The translations under genes and the position numbers were made by a program. A stretch of 64,000 bases of DNA from Sipunculus nudus (Eukaryota; Annelida; Sipuncula; Golfingiida; Sipunculidae), in assembly GCA_026874595.1 (NCBI GenBank), contig CM049308.1, forward strand, positions 93,611,624-93,675,623, in the 5' to 3' direction. Below are positions 23,501 to 31,487 of the stretch, piece by piece; positions within the stretch are counted from its first letter, which is position 1, and the number at the start of each line of letters is the position of its first letter. The notes under the pieces are model-generated. The model was not told the DNA's origin and did no database searches. It saw only the letters and a list, made by a program, of their open reading frames with translations.

Positions 23501-25516
23501 TTGTGTTGTTCTTATGGGAGTTCCTTCCTACCATGATTGTGGTCATTTTCTTCAAAGTGCGTAGACCAAGAAACTCATCAGTAAGTTCAGTCGGTCATGT
23601 TGCCGTCTTTAGTATTACAGTTATAAAAACAAAGGAAAATGTCACTCAGATGAGCAGGTAAAGTTTACTTTATATTCCTGGGATGTACAGACATGTTTAG
23701 TTATGTAATCATTGATTCTGTTTTGTCCTGTGTCAAACTGTAAACAGAGAAAATCATTAAATAGTGTTAAATATGACACAAGTGAATTTTTATATTGTGG
23801 TTGTAATGTGTTGTTCAGATATACTGTCTTAAAGTATTAGGCAAAACTAATAATTATTGATTATTTTGTATTGGATAACTGAATGTAATTATTGATTATT
23901 TTGCATTAGATAACTGAATGTAATCACTGATTATTTTGTAATAGATATCTAAAGAGCAGTGTGCATTTAAACTTTGGCATTTGAATAATTCTTATCATCA
24001 GTGCACTGTTTAAACCTTAATTTGTTTTGTCAGGAGTTTGCGGCCCTCACATCCCCAGGCTATAACCAGCGGGCATATTTCTTTGACAACCCTCGACGAT
24101 ATGACAGTGAGGATGACCTTGAAAGGTCATACTCATCAAAAGGAAGGTAGGTGATTCCATATGAGACCTGTATATAAAAAACAATCTGTAAATATAATGT
24201 CAATAATCAATATTAAGTAGGGCCCTGCCTCAAAAGCTGTTCTGTGTAGTGATCACCTTGTCCTTCAGGCCTACCTTCCATCCATCCGTCCATCAGTGAG
24301 GCTTTCTTTCTTGGGCAGTATCTTAAAGAAAATATGTTTAATCTTTTTTTCAAAATCACAGGGATGATTGTTGCTTATGAGGGCAAGCCCTTATTGAATA
24401 ACAGACCCACCAGTAATCCAGAGCACAACTGATTTCTCTCATGATCAACACATTTGATCTTTCACAAATTAACAGAGATAATTTGTGTCCATTGGGGCTC
24501 CAGACCTATCAAGTTATAGACCTGCTCTATGGCCAATATGACTGCCATGGCTAGCCAGTGATTTTCTTTTGCTTGTAGTATCTCAATAAGAGTTATTGAA
24601 TTTAATACAGACCCTTCCATAATCAAATATGGCCACCAGAGCACAAGCTGTGTTTTTCTTTATAGAAAATTTGACAGGGGATGTGTGCTCCATTATGGCT
24701 CCCAGGCAAATAATAAAGGCATCCATTCTTGCCCTACCAGCTAGTGCAGGAAGGTACACATGCCTGCCCCTTCTTGCCCTAACTTTTATTGTATGAAAGT
24801 ATCTTTGCCTACCCAAACATACTTCAAACCCTACCATTTCCCCCAACCCATATCTTAGGGTACTATGGCACACCTTTAAAATTAATATTCCAAATATATA
24901 TTACAATTTCAATCCTGGTAATGTTTAGTTGCACATTCCAATTCTTCATTTGTGTCCACAGTTTTGTTTTTGCTAAATTGAACAAGAAGTCTGGATGAAG
25001 TATTTCTTTATTTCACAACTGAAGCTAAATAAATGAAGCGGTTGGTACGCCGGACTTGTGCGCCACCGACATTGGTTCGAATTTTTGATGCTCAGTATTT
25101 TCCTCTGAACAATATGTCTTCGTAACAATATTAATAATCTTGTGCTGATATTACAAATTGACATTTCTGTCTCTGTGGATGCTCTTCACTAAATATTTTA
25201 ATAATCAATGGCTCAGGCAAATACTTTATATTAACATTACCCATTTCAACCAGACTTTCCTTCACCCATAAATGTAGTGATGATGGTAAGATCAGTTCTA
25301 CCTGGGAAAGTCTCAATTGTTTTATCTTAAACATTTGTCAGAGAACACAAATTAATGTCTTTATGTTGTATCTGCAGTGTACCGGAGGCCTCCTCCCCAT
25401 TTTACTCAGCTGGGTTCTCCCCAGAAAACTTCCACAGGGGGACACCATCCATGTATGCTGACCCAGTTACTCCACATGGAAATATCCAACAAGCTCCGTT
25501 TTATGACGGCACATGA
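5238..25516 (+). CDS. GPR137: GPR137-family lysosomal seven-transmembrane protein, complete, seven coding exons
   Basis: The coding sequence joins 5238-5585, 11177-11220, 13902-14136, 22940-23080, 23452-23580, 24034-24146 and 25378-25516, giving 1149 nt, or 382 residues plus TGA. Every intron is GT-AG and every junction preserves the frame (phases 0, 2, 0, 0, 0, 2). Family hallmarks in order are a first helix ending in YVQLW (about 19-42), FLFLCLLW in TM2 (55-77), YWLLYCFPVCLQF in TM3 (88-115), VVFKA after TM3, NITCA with an N-glycosylation sequon (N149), VVVNDVLFLICG in TM5, TSRALYN in TM6, NVSDQAD before TM7, and LWEFLPT in TM7 (270-290). The cytosolic tail has YFFDNPRRYDSEDDL (314-328), nearly identical to vertebrate GPR137B. 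Length fits the family (about 400). Known vertebrate members sit in the lysosomal membrane and promote Rag GTPase/mTORC1 signalling; the same role here is inferred. I cannot separate GPR137, B and C orthology; an invertebrate single-copy gene is likely. Confidence 0.95.
6111..6536 (-). other. 141-codon open frame, unrecognised, inside GPR137 intron 1
   Basis: The frame is long for this AT-rich DNA, but it has no signal peptide, membrane segment or domain I recognise. Composition is mixed, and there are no flanking splice sites that would tie it to another exon. It could be a chance frame or the relic of a repeat-encoded protein. I do not call it a gene. Confidence 0.2.
6740..6900 (-). mobile_element. 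Terminus of a GC-rich hAT-like element, relic
   Basis: This stretch is rich in CCCGC and CCTGCCCCGC. The segment CAGTTACTATGATTCTTTCA, next to a CCCGC tract, is the reverse complement of a piece near 50400-50430. It is therefore a fragment of the same family as the 49027-50527 element. Confidence 0.55.
7639..9462 (+). mobile_element. Pearl-like element with GGCGCC-palindrome tandem core
   Basis: The left end reads TGTATCCGCCAAAATCAG. The right end, reverse-complemented, reads TGTATCCGCTAAACGAAG, giving a terminal inverted repeat of about 13 bp. The core holds units spaced about 150 bp apart, each centred on GGTGGCGCCACC (for example 8153-8164, 8489-8500, 8618-8629 and 8709-8720). Near the right end are a DR1-type AGGTCA cluster (9283-9301), a CGGCGG tract and a foldback tip. 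No transposase frame is present. The 66-109 codon frames that cross the units are by-products of repeat identity. It lies in intron 1 of GPR137. Confidence 0.8.
9470..11176. other. Remainder of GPR137 intron 1, no gene
   Basis: AT-rich intron sequence. A diverged repeat at 9810-9950 pairs with 880-1020. A short frame near 10183-10410 follows TTTGTTTACAG, which looks like an acceptor, but it has no matching donor or recognisable protein. Confidence 0.5.
11177..11220 (+). CDS. GPR137: GPR137 coding exon 2 (44 nt, loop after TM3)
   Basis: This exon follows the acceptor TTTTTTAG and is followed by the donor GTAAGTAT. It encodes VVFKAMGRYEPYQY plus two bases of a lysine codon. It matches the family segment that follows TM3 (vertebrate members have IFKAK at this point). 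The exon is too short for ordinary ORF detection. Confidence 0.92.
11221..12388. other. First part of GPR137 intron 2, nothing recognised
   Basis: AT-rich, non-repetitive-looking intron. I see no exon-like segment, RNA gene or clear mobile element end. Confidence 0.5.
12389..13132 (+). repeat. Minisatellite, 53 bp x 14, in GPR137 intron 2
   Basis: Units start with TGTGTCCAGGCATATGGCTG and repeat every 53 bp with few substitutions (for example 12442 and 12495). The unit has no stop in any + frame, and 53 is not a multiple of 3. Each frame therefore cycles through all three registers, and three overlapping false frames of 234-268 codons result. Confidence 0.97.
13133..13901. other. End of intron 2 with a dispersed repeat
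   Basis: The segment 13290-13680 repeats phrases such as AATCCAATATGGCCACCAG that recur near 24400-24640 and 33300-33480. It is a low-copy interspersed repeat of unknown class, not coding. Confidence 0.5.
13902..14136 (+). CDS. GPR137: GPR137 coding exon 3 (TM4-TM5)
   Basis: The acceptor is TTTCATTTTAG and the donor GTAAGATA. The first base completes the lysine codon begun in exon 2. It encodes residues 132-209, including NITCA with its conserved glycosylation sequon and the family-typical VVVNDVLFLICG. Confidence 0.94.
14279..15287 (+). mobile_element. TIR element with tandem core and AAGGTCAAGGTCA sites
   Basis: The left end carries TATCGCCAGACA, followed by a CCGCCGCCG tract. The right end carries TGTCTGGCGATA, its exact reverse complement. 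Between them are three units of about 310-380 bp, each with a GGTCATGACC or GGTCATGACCT phrase and a TTGACCTTGAA phrase. Two units have the GGTGCCACC/GGCGCCACC palindrome (14589, 14913). No transposase frame. It lies in GPR137 intron 3. Confidence 0.75.
15510..15662 (+). repeat. Partial unit of the 330-bp repeat
   Basis: It matches units at 3960-4860 and 18800-19880 (TTGATACAAAAGCTCAAG, GACCATGGGATGTTCC, then CTGGTGGCGCCACCTG). It joins directly to the long repeat that follows. Confidence 0.7.
15663..18655 (+). mobile_element. Long repeat, copy 1 (about 3 kb) in GPR137 intron 3
   Basis: This copy matches 38292-41163 and 61516-64000 in the same orientation. Shared order: AAACCTGTGAGCTT-like start, ATGGCAGGAGC, the GGTGGTGCCACG or GGTGGCGCCACC site, CGAAACGTTTTTCGACTG, CTATATAAAGACAAC, three NFI-like palindromes near 17183-17415, then GGCGCC-type tandem units. 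Its right end carries GCGGATACACATAG, like the left end of the 7.6-kb element inverted. No coding frame is conserved across all three copies. Confidence 0.8.
18793..20003 (+). repeat. 330-bp tandem (x3) closed by a hairpin-type repeat end
   Basis: The block begins after GCATTAGGCCTGTGGGCC. It has units at about 18902, 19240 and 19567, each with TACCCATAT and CTGGTGG...CACCTGT or a decayed form. It ends in AGCTGAGCGTCATGGCCC and ATGGGCCACTTGT, the 3' end shared with the elements ending near 33960 and 48651. Confidence 0.75.
20004..20999. other. Part of GPR137 intron 3, nothing recognised
   Basis: AT-rich sequence with no recognisable gene, exon or repeat end. Confidence 0.5.
21000..21430 (+). 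repeat. Minisatellite, about 33 bp x 13
   Basis: The unit has the form AATAGATGTTCACAATACAG followed by AGGATTAAAA, with length varying by 1-2 bp. Minus-strand frames of 72-92 codons here (repeating ILC, IYCF) are by-products of the repeat. Confidence 0.93.
21431..22939. other. End of GPR137 intron 3, no gene
   Basis: A short (TTCC)n run lies at about 22027-22049. A 23-bp near-duplicate AATAATGAACAAGCTGCAA occurs twice near 22460-22505. Otherwise unassigned. Confidence 0.5.
22940..23080 (+). CDS. GPR137: GPR137 coding exon 4 (TM6 and luminal loop)
   Basis: The acceptor is TTTGTTTACAG and the donor GTAGGTCA. It encodes residues 210-256: VCQAL at the start of TM6, TSRALYN, and the highly conserved NVSDQ at the end, which contains a second sequon (N252). 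Phase 0 on both sides. Confidence 0.94.
23452..23580 (+). CDS. GPR137: GPR137 coding exon 5 (TM7)
   Basis: The acceptor is TGTTTGCAG and the donor GTAAGTTC. It encodes residues 257-299: ADFGDLNKG, then TM7 with LWEFLPT and a basic FFKVRRP on the cytosolic side. Phase 0 on both sides. An apparent longer ORF at 23395-23661 runs through both splice sites. Confidence 0.94.
23851..23950 (+). repeat. Short tandem, 35 bp x 3, in GPR137 intron 5
   Basis: Units begin at 23851, 23886 and 23921 with TAATTATTGATTATTTTG or a close variant. Confidence 0.85.
24034..24146 (+). CDS. GPR137: GPR137 coding exon 6 (cytosolic tail, YFFDNPRRYDSEDDL)
   Basis: The acceptor is TTTGTCAG and the donor GTAGGTGA at 24147. 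It encodes residues 300-336 plus two bases of Ser337. It carries the most conserved tail motif of the family. The next downstream GT (24151) would include an in-frame TAG, so 24146 is the correct end. Confidence 0.93.
24200..24700. repeat. Dispersed repeat in GPR137 intron 6
   Basis: Phrases such as ATATGGCCACCAGAGC and GTCCATCAGTGAGGCTTTC recur at 13290-13680, 22040-22200 and 33300-33480. Class unknown; noncoding. Confidence 0.5.
25028..25098 (+). repeat. tRNA-like head of a SINE, relic
   Basis: An A-box-like AGCGGTTGGTACGC is followed 30 bp later by a B-box-like GGTTCGAAT, the internal RNA polymerase III promoter layout of tRNA-derived SINEs. The arms do not fold into a convincing full tRNA, so it is not called as a tRNA gene. 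It lies in GPR137 intron 6. Confidence 0.45.
25378..25516 (+). CDS. GPR137: GPR137 coding exon 7 (C-terminus and stop)
   Basis: The acceptor is GTATCTGCAG. The first T completes AGT (Ser337). It encodes 45 further residues rich in Ser, Pro and Gly, ending in FYDGT before TGA at 25514-25516. The tail beyond the exon 6 motif is poorly conserved in the family. A 3' UTR must follow, but I could not fix its end because a repeat begins about 60 bp downstream. Confidence 0.9.
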
Positions 25517-26129
25517 CAAAAAGCACTGACATCAGTGGGTAAATTATTTAGCTGAATATATTGTTTTTATACATACATTAGCTCAGCTGACTGAAAAGTC
25601 ATCTAAGCTATAGCAATGGCCCTTTGTCCGGTGTCAGCCCTTTCATGAATGTGTCTGGTCTCCCTGGTGTTATCTCACTTAATATCCAGACAGGTCCTGG
25701 TGAAATGTTCCCAGAAACCAAAAATTAGATAAAACTGATATCAAAGTAGAACACTCTGTGAGCCACAGGGAAAGCATAATTTTCAAATGTTGGGCTTCTC
25801 TTAGTTTCAAGGTCACTGAACAATTTTTCATTTTCACCTTTTAAGCCACCCATACACTAGGGAACATTTTGCACAACCCGTTGTGGATCACCCATCTTGA
25901 AACATGTTGCAGCATTTTGTTTCTTAAACACAACCAACAAAAGCTTATGCAGCATGTTTCTGTACAAAAAGAAAACCTTAGTAATTTTTTAAGAATAGAT
26001 TTTTTTTTATAAATAGGCATATTTGTCTGAAGTCTAATCAGTTACATTTGAACACGCTGCCTACTAAAAAAAATGTACATGTACAGCCATGCAACTGCTC
26101 TCATAATTAATCATTTGTATTTGTGGTAA

Positions 26130-26365
26130 ATATATTTATTAAATCCTAGCCACGAATTACTGAATGTGAAGGTTTTCCATGGTGGAAAAAAAGGAATTAT
26201 TAATTTGTGCACAAAAATTTATAATTGATTCATAAATATTTTAAGAATTAATATTTTTCCCACCTTGGAAATTTATTGTTCATATCCAGATACTCTTGCA
26301 CACAAATGAATAAATATTTTTCCATCCCGTAATTATATTTATACCATGTCATCTCCGGGCTCTGT
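26130..26365 (+). mobile_element. Decayed end of the GTGCGCAC TIR element
   Basis: The stretch contains TAATTTGTGCACAAA, AATAAATATTTTTCCA and ACCATGTCATCTCCGGGCTC. These match the inner repeats and right end of the 43468-45373 element with CpG-type losses. Confidence 0.6.
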
Positions 26366-26904
26366 TGAAGAGTAGGTCCATGTCTTGTAATATATCATCA
26401 GCCATATGATCACAAAAATGCAAAGGTATATTTTCCAGTACTCCAAAGAATTTGTGCCATTTCTTCGGAACTGCAATTTTTCATGTCTCTGTTTTTGTAA
26501 CGAGCAGACTTTGTCTCACAAAGACACCTGTATGATTGGTATAAATTCAAAAGATCCTCGTTTTTTTGCTTTGTCCATTCAAAGTGGTCCCCATCTTTAA
26601 GTAAGTTTTTGATGACCTTTGCTATCCTAGTGCTGTGACCTTAAACCCTGCAATTCTATTGACTTGCACTCAAGAACGAAACTTGACACCGTGCAACATG
26701 TTGCATGAAAATAAAACCAGTTCTATTTCTTGAATCATTTTGCAGAGCACTGGGAACATGAAACATTTTGCCATACACTTATTCAATATGTTGCAAAAAA
26801 CCAAACCAGTTCTTCAGAAATGTAACTGACATTTGTAAATTTCACTGCAGTTAATAAGTTATGAGTGAAGTTTCAAACAAAAGTGCCAGCATCTCAAGAT
26901 TTAG

Positions 26905-26990
26905 TGCATGGACTTACACTTATTGCATGGACTTACACTTATTGCATGGACTTACACTTAATAAATGGACTTACACTTAGTGCATGATGT
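26905..26990 (+). repeat. Short tandem, 19 bp x 4-5
   Basis: GCATGGACTTACACTTATT recurs at 26906, 26925 and 26944, then in decayed form (AAATGG) at 26963. Confidence 0.9.
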
Positions 26991-27198
26991 TCATGTAAAA
27001 GGGCCATGTATTACAACAGCCATGTATAGCATTATAGGGCATGTGAGACAGCTGTCTTAATCATTGATTGTTTTCCCTCTCCCGATATCCAGCAAAACAA
27101 ATATATCTGGGTATTACAGTTATGTGCTTCTGTGGTTAATCCCTCCTTTGATAGCTTAACCAGTCAGCAGAACGTCATGAGCCATGGATCACTTGTTT

Positions 27199-29871
27199 AT
27201 ATAGGTGTCTTGCTTTTTGTACAAACTACCACTTTAACTGCATAATGAGCAATGTGTGTACACTCAGTGACTGGTGCTGCCACCTTGTGCCGTTATATTT
27301 GCCATGTTTAGATCTATAATAAAAGAGTAAAACTAGAATTAGAATTTAAGAAAACTTAGAGGACATTTTATGACAAAGCATTACTATTTATTGTTATATA
27401 AATATTACATTTTGTAAGGTTAGTTTATTTCATTGAGATAAAAGACTTATAATACAGTGAGAGAATATTGTGTTATGTATAAGGAACTGTTGTTAATGTC
27501 CCTTTATTTGTTGTTTTAGTGAGCATGCATTATTTTGTGAATGTTATTGAGCAGGGCATCAATCTGTGAAAATTATTAATCTTTGGGAGAAGGTTAAATT
27601 TGTTTTGGTATTTGTCAAGCCAGATCATGTAGAAGAACACAAATTATGTATTAACAAGTATCTTATAGATACTGATAGAAGAAGATAAGAATGTGATATG
27701 GTGTATTTTCAGTCTGTGTGAATTAGGTATTAGTGGAGAATGATTTGTAGAAAAATTGTATCCCAGAATAATGTTTTAATACTGCAGAAATATTTCAGCA
27801 CAAACATAATGTATTGCACATAGAACAGGTTTGTTTGCACCTTGAAACAACTTGTTAATTGATACATGTGAGTATAATGTATGACTGTGTGTGATACTTT
27901 TAAGTGTGATGTTGAACTAAGGTGCATAGTTCTGTGGGAGAGGAACAAATTATATGATACTCAGAAGGGCAGCACATCAGAATTTGTTTGGCTTATTGAT
28001 GTCAGGTTTTGACAAGTTCATTAATATTCATATCTAAATATGAATTTGATGGATGTCGGGATGTTTCACTGATGTCAGAATTATTTTGTCACCAGATGTG
28101 GGAATTTACTGTTTTTTTAATGTAATTGGTTCACTGATATCAGGCTTCATCAGAAAATGAATATATGGATCTATTCAGAAATTTATCAGTTCACTTTTGT
28201 CAGAATTTGATTGGTTTGTTGATGTTGGAATTTGTGTTGATTTGTTGATGCCTGTCAGAGTATGCCTTTAGATGTGACATTATATTTGTTCTCCTTTAGA
28301 GATTACTGGTAGCCATATGCTGTTTTTATTAGTTTGTATGTTTCAATCATAGTAAGGTTCACATCAGCTACAATAGCTTTGTAAAAAATGGCAAATGTAT
28401 ATTCAGATACAAATACAGGTTTAATATCATTTAATAGAAGATTCAGATTATATTTTCTCATATTTAATATCTTGAATGGTGATGTTATGCCATTTATTTA
28501 ATCTTCCATTGCTGTCAGATAATCATATTTTGTGGGACTGTTGAAGTAGAGTTTTTCTAACACAAACTGACTCTTACCAACCACTTTACATTCAGTGAGG
28601 TAACTAACAAACTACATAACAATTCAGCACTGTCTATAGCTGATGATTAAAGAAATCTAAACAAACGGAATAGATACCAACCAATCTGTTTGATATGGAT
28701 ATGTGAATGACTAGATTGATTCTTCACTTTGATATAATTTTGATACATAGTGATATGTATAATAATGATTAGGGATTACAGTTTAGGATTGTATTTTTGA
28801 GTCTACATTTAGTAGTCTGGCTCAACTAAAGTATTACTTATGGGTAAAGCCTATCCTCTGTCACTTCCTGTATTTGAACTGAAGAGAGCATTCCTTAGCT
28901 AACATTCCAGGTAGCTTCCATATAATTCAGGGGCCGATCTATGTTTTTTGGAAAGGGAAGGGTTTAGTATTTTCACCAAGGGATTAGATTTAAAGTCCCA
29001 CAACTCCAGACAGCAGATTTAGCCTTTAAATAATTTAAGGAAAATCTTTGCAGATTCAGACTTTTGTACATGCATATTTTCACAACCATGTTTATTTGTT
29101 TAGAGTAAAAACGGAGAAGGTATGATGGACAGTAAAGTCAAAAAGTAGTCCCCAAGTCTCAGACATATTCTGATCACAGAATATGGGGCAAGTATCATTG
29201 TGAACTTTATTAAAATATTCAAAATTGAAGTGATCAGATGGAAATACACAGGTGACATTAGTATTCATCATATTTCATTTAAACTAATTGCAGTTCAAGA
29301 AAAATTACATGCTTATATATCTGTGATATGTGTGTTCAGTTTCACAGTATCCTTGCATAGGAACATGTAAAGTGGCTATATATTATAGAAAGAACAACTA
29401 TTTCTTTAGATTCCTTAGGAGAAATTACAGTTTATTTTACAAAATATATAGTTTTACTGTTTTGGATTCCTCTTACCACATTTTGATTGTTATTTGTGTT
29501 TATAACAATAGATTTTTATTCTGTAGTTTAGAAGAATATTTTTAGAGAGCCCCTAAAGGGACTTTTTGTTTTGTTTTAATACCCATTTATTATTTTCTTA
29601 TGAGTTTTTAATTATTTAATATATTTTAAAAGATAAATTGTAATGAGTATATGTCCTTAGGAATGTCAGTTTTGGTAGAAAGCAAAGCTAAAAAGTGCAA
29701 TGTTAGAAAATTTTATAGAAAGTACAGTGATAAGTTAAATCCTTGACTGGGTTTTCAACTGTTCAACTGTCAGAACATTTTCATCTCCGCTCTGAATAAG
29801 AAAATCAATGTTTGTGTTAAATATGATCAAGTAGTAGATTGGTTTCATCTAAGAGCATTATACAGGAGGGG
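27199..29871. other. AT-rich stretch, no gene seen
   Basis: Non-repetitive-looking, AT-rich DNA with only short frames. It could include a long 3' UTR of GPR137 (a polyadenylation-type AATAAA lies at 31098, among many), but nothing in the sequence proves it. Confidence 0.4.
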
Positions 29872-30525
29872 GGGGGACAAATCTGTGATTAAGGAAGCTT
29901 TGGGAACTCTCTGTATACCGGGGACAAACTTGTGATTTAGGAAGCTGTTGGAACACTGTATACCGGAGACAAACCTGTGATTTAGGAAGCTATGGGAACA
30001 CTCTGTATACGGGGGAAAAACCTGTGATTTTGGAAGCTATGGGAACACTGTATACCGGGGACAAACCTGGGATTTAGGAAGCTATGGGAACACTCTATAT
30101 ACCTGGGACAAACCTGTGATTTAGGAAGCTATGGGGGTACTCTGTATACCGGGGACAAACCTGTGATTTAGGAAGCTTTGGGAACACTGTGTATACCGGG
30201 GACAAACTTGTGATTAAGGAAGCTGTGGGAACACTATATACTGGGGGACAAACCTTTGATTTAGGAAGCTGTGAGCATACTCTGTATACCGGGGGACAAA
30301 TCTTTGATTTAGGAAGCTGTAAGCACACTCTGTATACCGGGAGACAAACCTTTGATTTAGGAAGCTGTGAGCATACTCTGTATACCTGGGGGACAAACCT
30401 TTGATTTAGGAAGCTGTAAGCACACTCTGTATACCGGGGGACAAACCTTTGATTTAGGAAGCTGTAAGCACACTGTATACCTGGGGACAAACCTGTGATA
30501 TAGGTATCTGTGGGCACACTCTGTA
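29872..30525 (+). repeat. Minisatellite, about 47 bp x 14
   Basis: The unit has the form GGGGACAAACCTGTGATTTA, then GGAAGCTGTGGGAACACT and CTGTATACC. Frames of 60-147 codons on both strands come from the repeat and are not genes. Confidence 0.95.
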
Positions 30526-31205
30526 TTGTATGTCCCACTATTCCAATGGCTTATTCAGATTTGTTGTTTTCTCAGATAGCAAGTGTTTTACTTCATGTCA
30601 TGTGAAATTATTGCCGGTCAAGGTGTATTTATAATTTGACATTGTTTTAACAGCAGTGTTACAAGTAGTTTATCAAGGTATTAAACCAAAACAGAAATAG
30701 TAAGGAAAGTCAATGTTGAATAACTGGGGCTATTCTCCTCTGTCTGGGTAATTCAATACAGAGACGTAAGAAGCATGGCATCCCAGTATAGAGATTGGAT
30801 GTAAAATGCCCCCCCCCCTCCTCTTCTTGTGTCCTTCCTGAAACCTGCCATTTATGGTTCAGTGTTCAGTTGGTATGACACAGGTATTTCAGCCAACAAT
30901 TAAGTTGAACATGCTATTTAAATTTCAAAATGCGTTCAAATGAGATATTTCACTCCGTGGTACTTGCTTAAACCAGCCCCACCGCTTCATTACGCCTCTG
31001 AATTGTGTGTATATTATTGTCAAAGACATTCCTTGTAAAATATCATTGCATCGTTAAATCAGTCTGATGTATTTATAACAGAAATGTGTATATTGCTAAT
31101 AAATTCATGTTGAATGCGTTGGTTTTTCCCAGATGTATGTTAATTTGTTTGTATGTGTTACATTTAAAAATGAAAGTAAAAGTATGAAAGGTCTGGTGAG
31201 GTTTT
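30526..31205. other. AT-rich stretch, no gene
   Basis: No repeat end or exon-like segment recognised. A C-run (CCCCCCCCC) lies at about 30810. AATAAA at 31098-31103 is followed by a TGTTGAATGCGTTGG-type stretch, a possible but unproven polyadenylation site. Confidence 0.35.
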
Positions 31206-31466
31206 TTAGCTCAGGTGATTATAAGTCGTCTGAGCTATAGTAGTTGTCCTTTGTTCATCGTCCGTCCATCCGTCTGTTAACAAGGCACATTATAAAATTG
31301 TTGGACCTACTAATCCAAAATTTTGCATGCAGTCAGATGTCCCCAAAGTCTCCTATCATACCGAAAATTGGGTCACTAGGACTTCATTCTATTTCCTTTG
31401 AGATATTAGGAAAAACCTTGATTTTTCATAAAAACAAGTGCCCATGGGCCATGACACTCAGCTAAT
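31206..31466 (+). mobile_element. Fragment of the hairpin-started repeat
   Basis: The start is TTAGCTCAGGTGATTATAAG. It closes at 31436-31466 with the reverse complement of the usual family end (ACAAGTGCCCATGGGCCATG), so two family members in opposite orientation appear to be joined here. Confidence 0.6.
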
Positions 31467-31487
31467 TTTGCCAGGGTGCTCATGTGT

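Larger units (their letters stand above)
25579..27198 (+). mobile_element. Hairpin-started long repeat, immediately 3' of GPR137
   Basis: It starts with TTAGCTCAGCTGACTG and AAAGTCATCTAAGCTATAG, which form a stem-loop. It continues with CCCTTTGTCCGG and ends in GTCATGAGCCATGGATCACT. The same start and end mark 31488-33960 and 45407-48651. There is no coding frame. Because it begins 63 bp after the stop codon, the GPR137 3' UTR either ends very early or runs through it. Confidence 0.65.

Noticed and set aside
30095-30538. 147-codon minus-strand frame and a shorter plus-strand frame
   Set aside because: Both are repeat peptides of the 47-bp minisatellite with no flanking coding signal.
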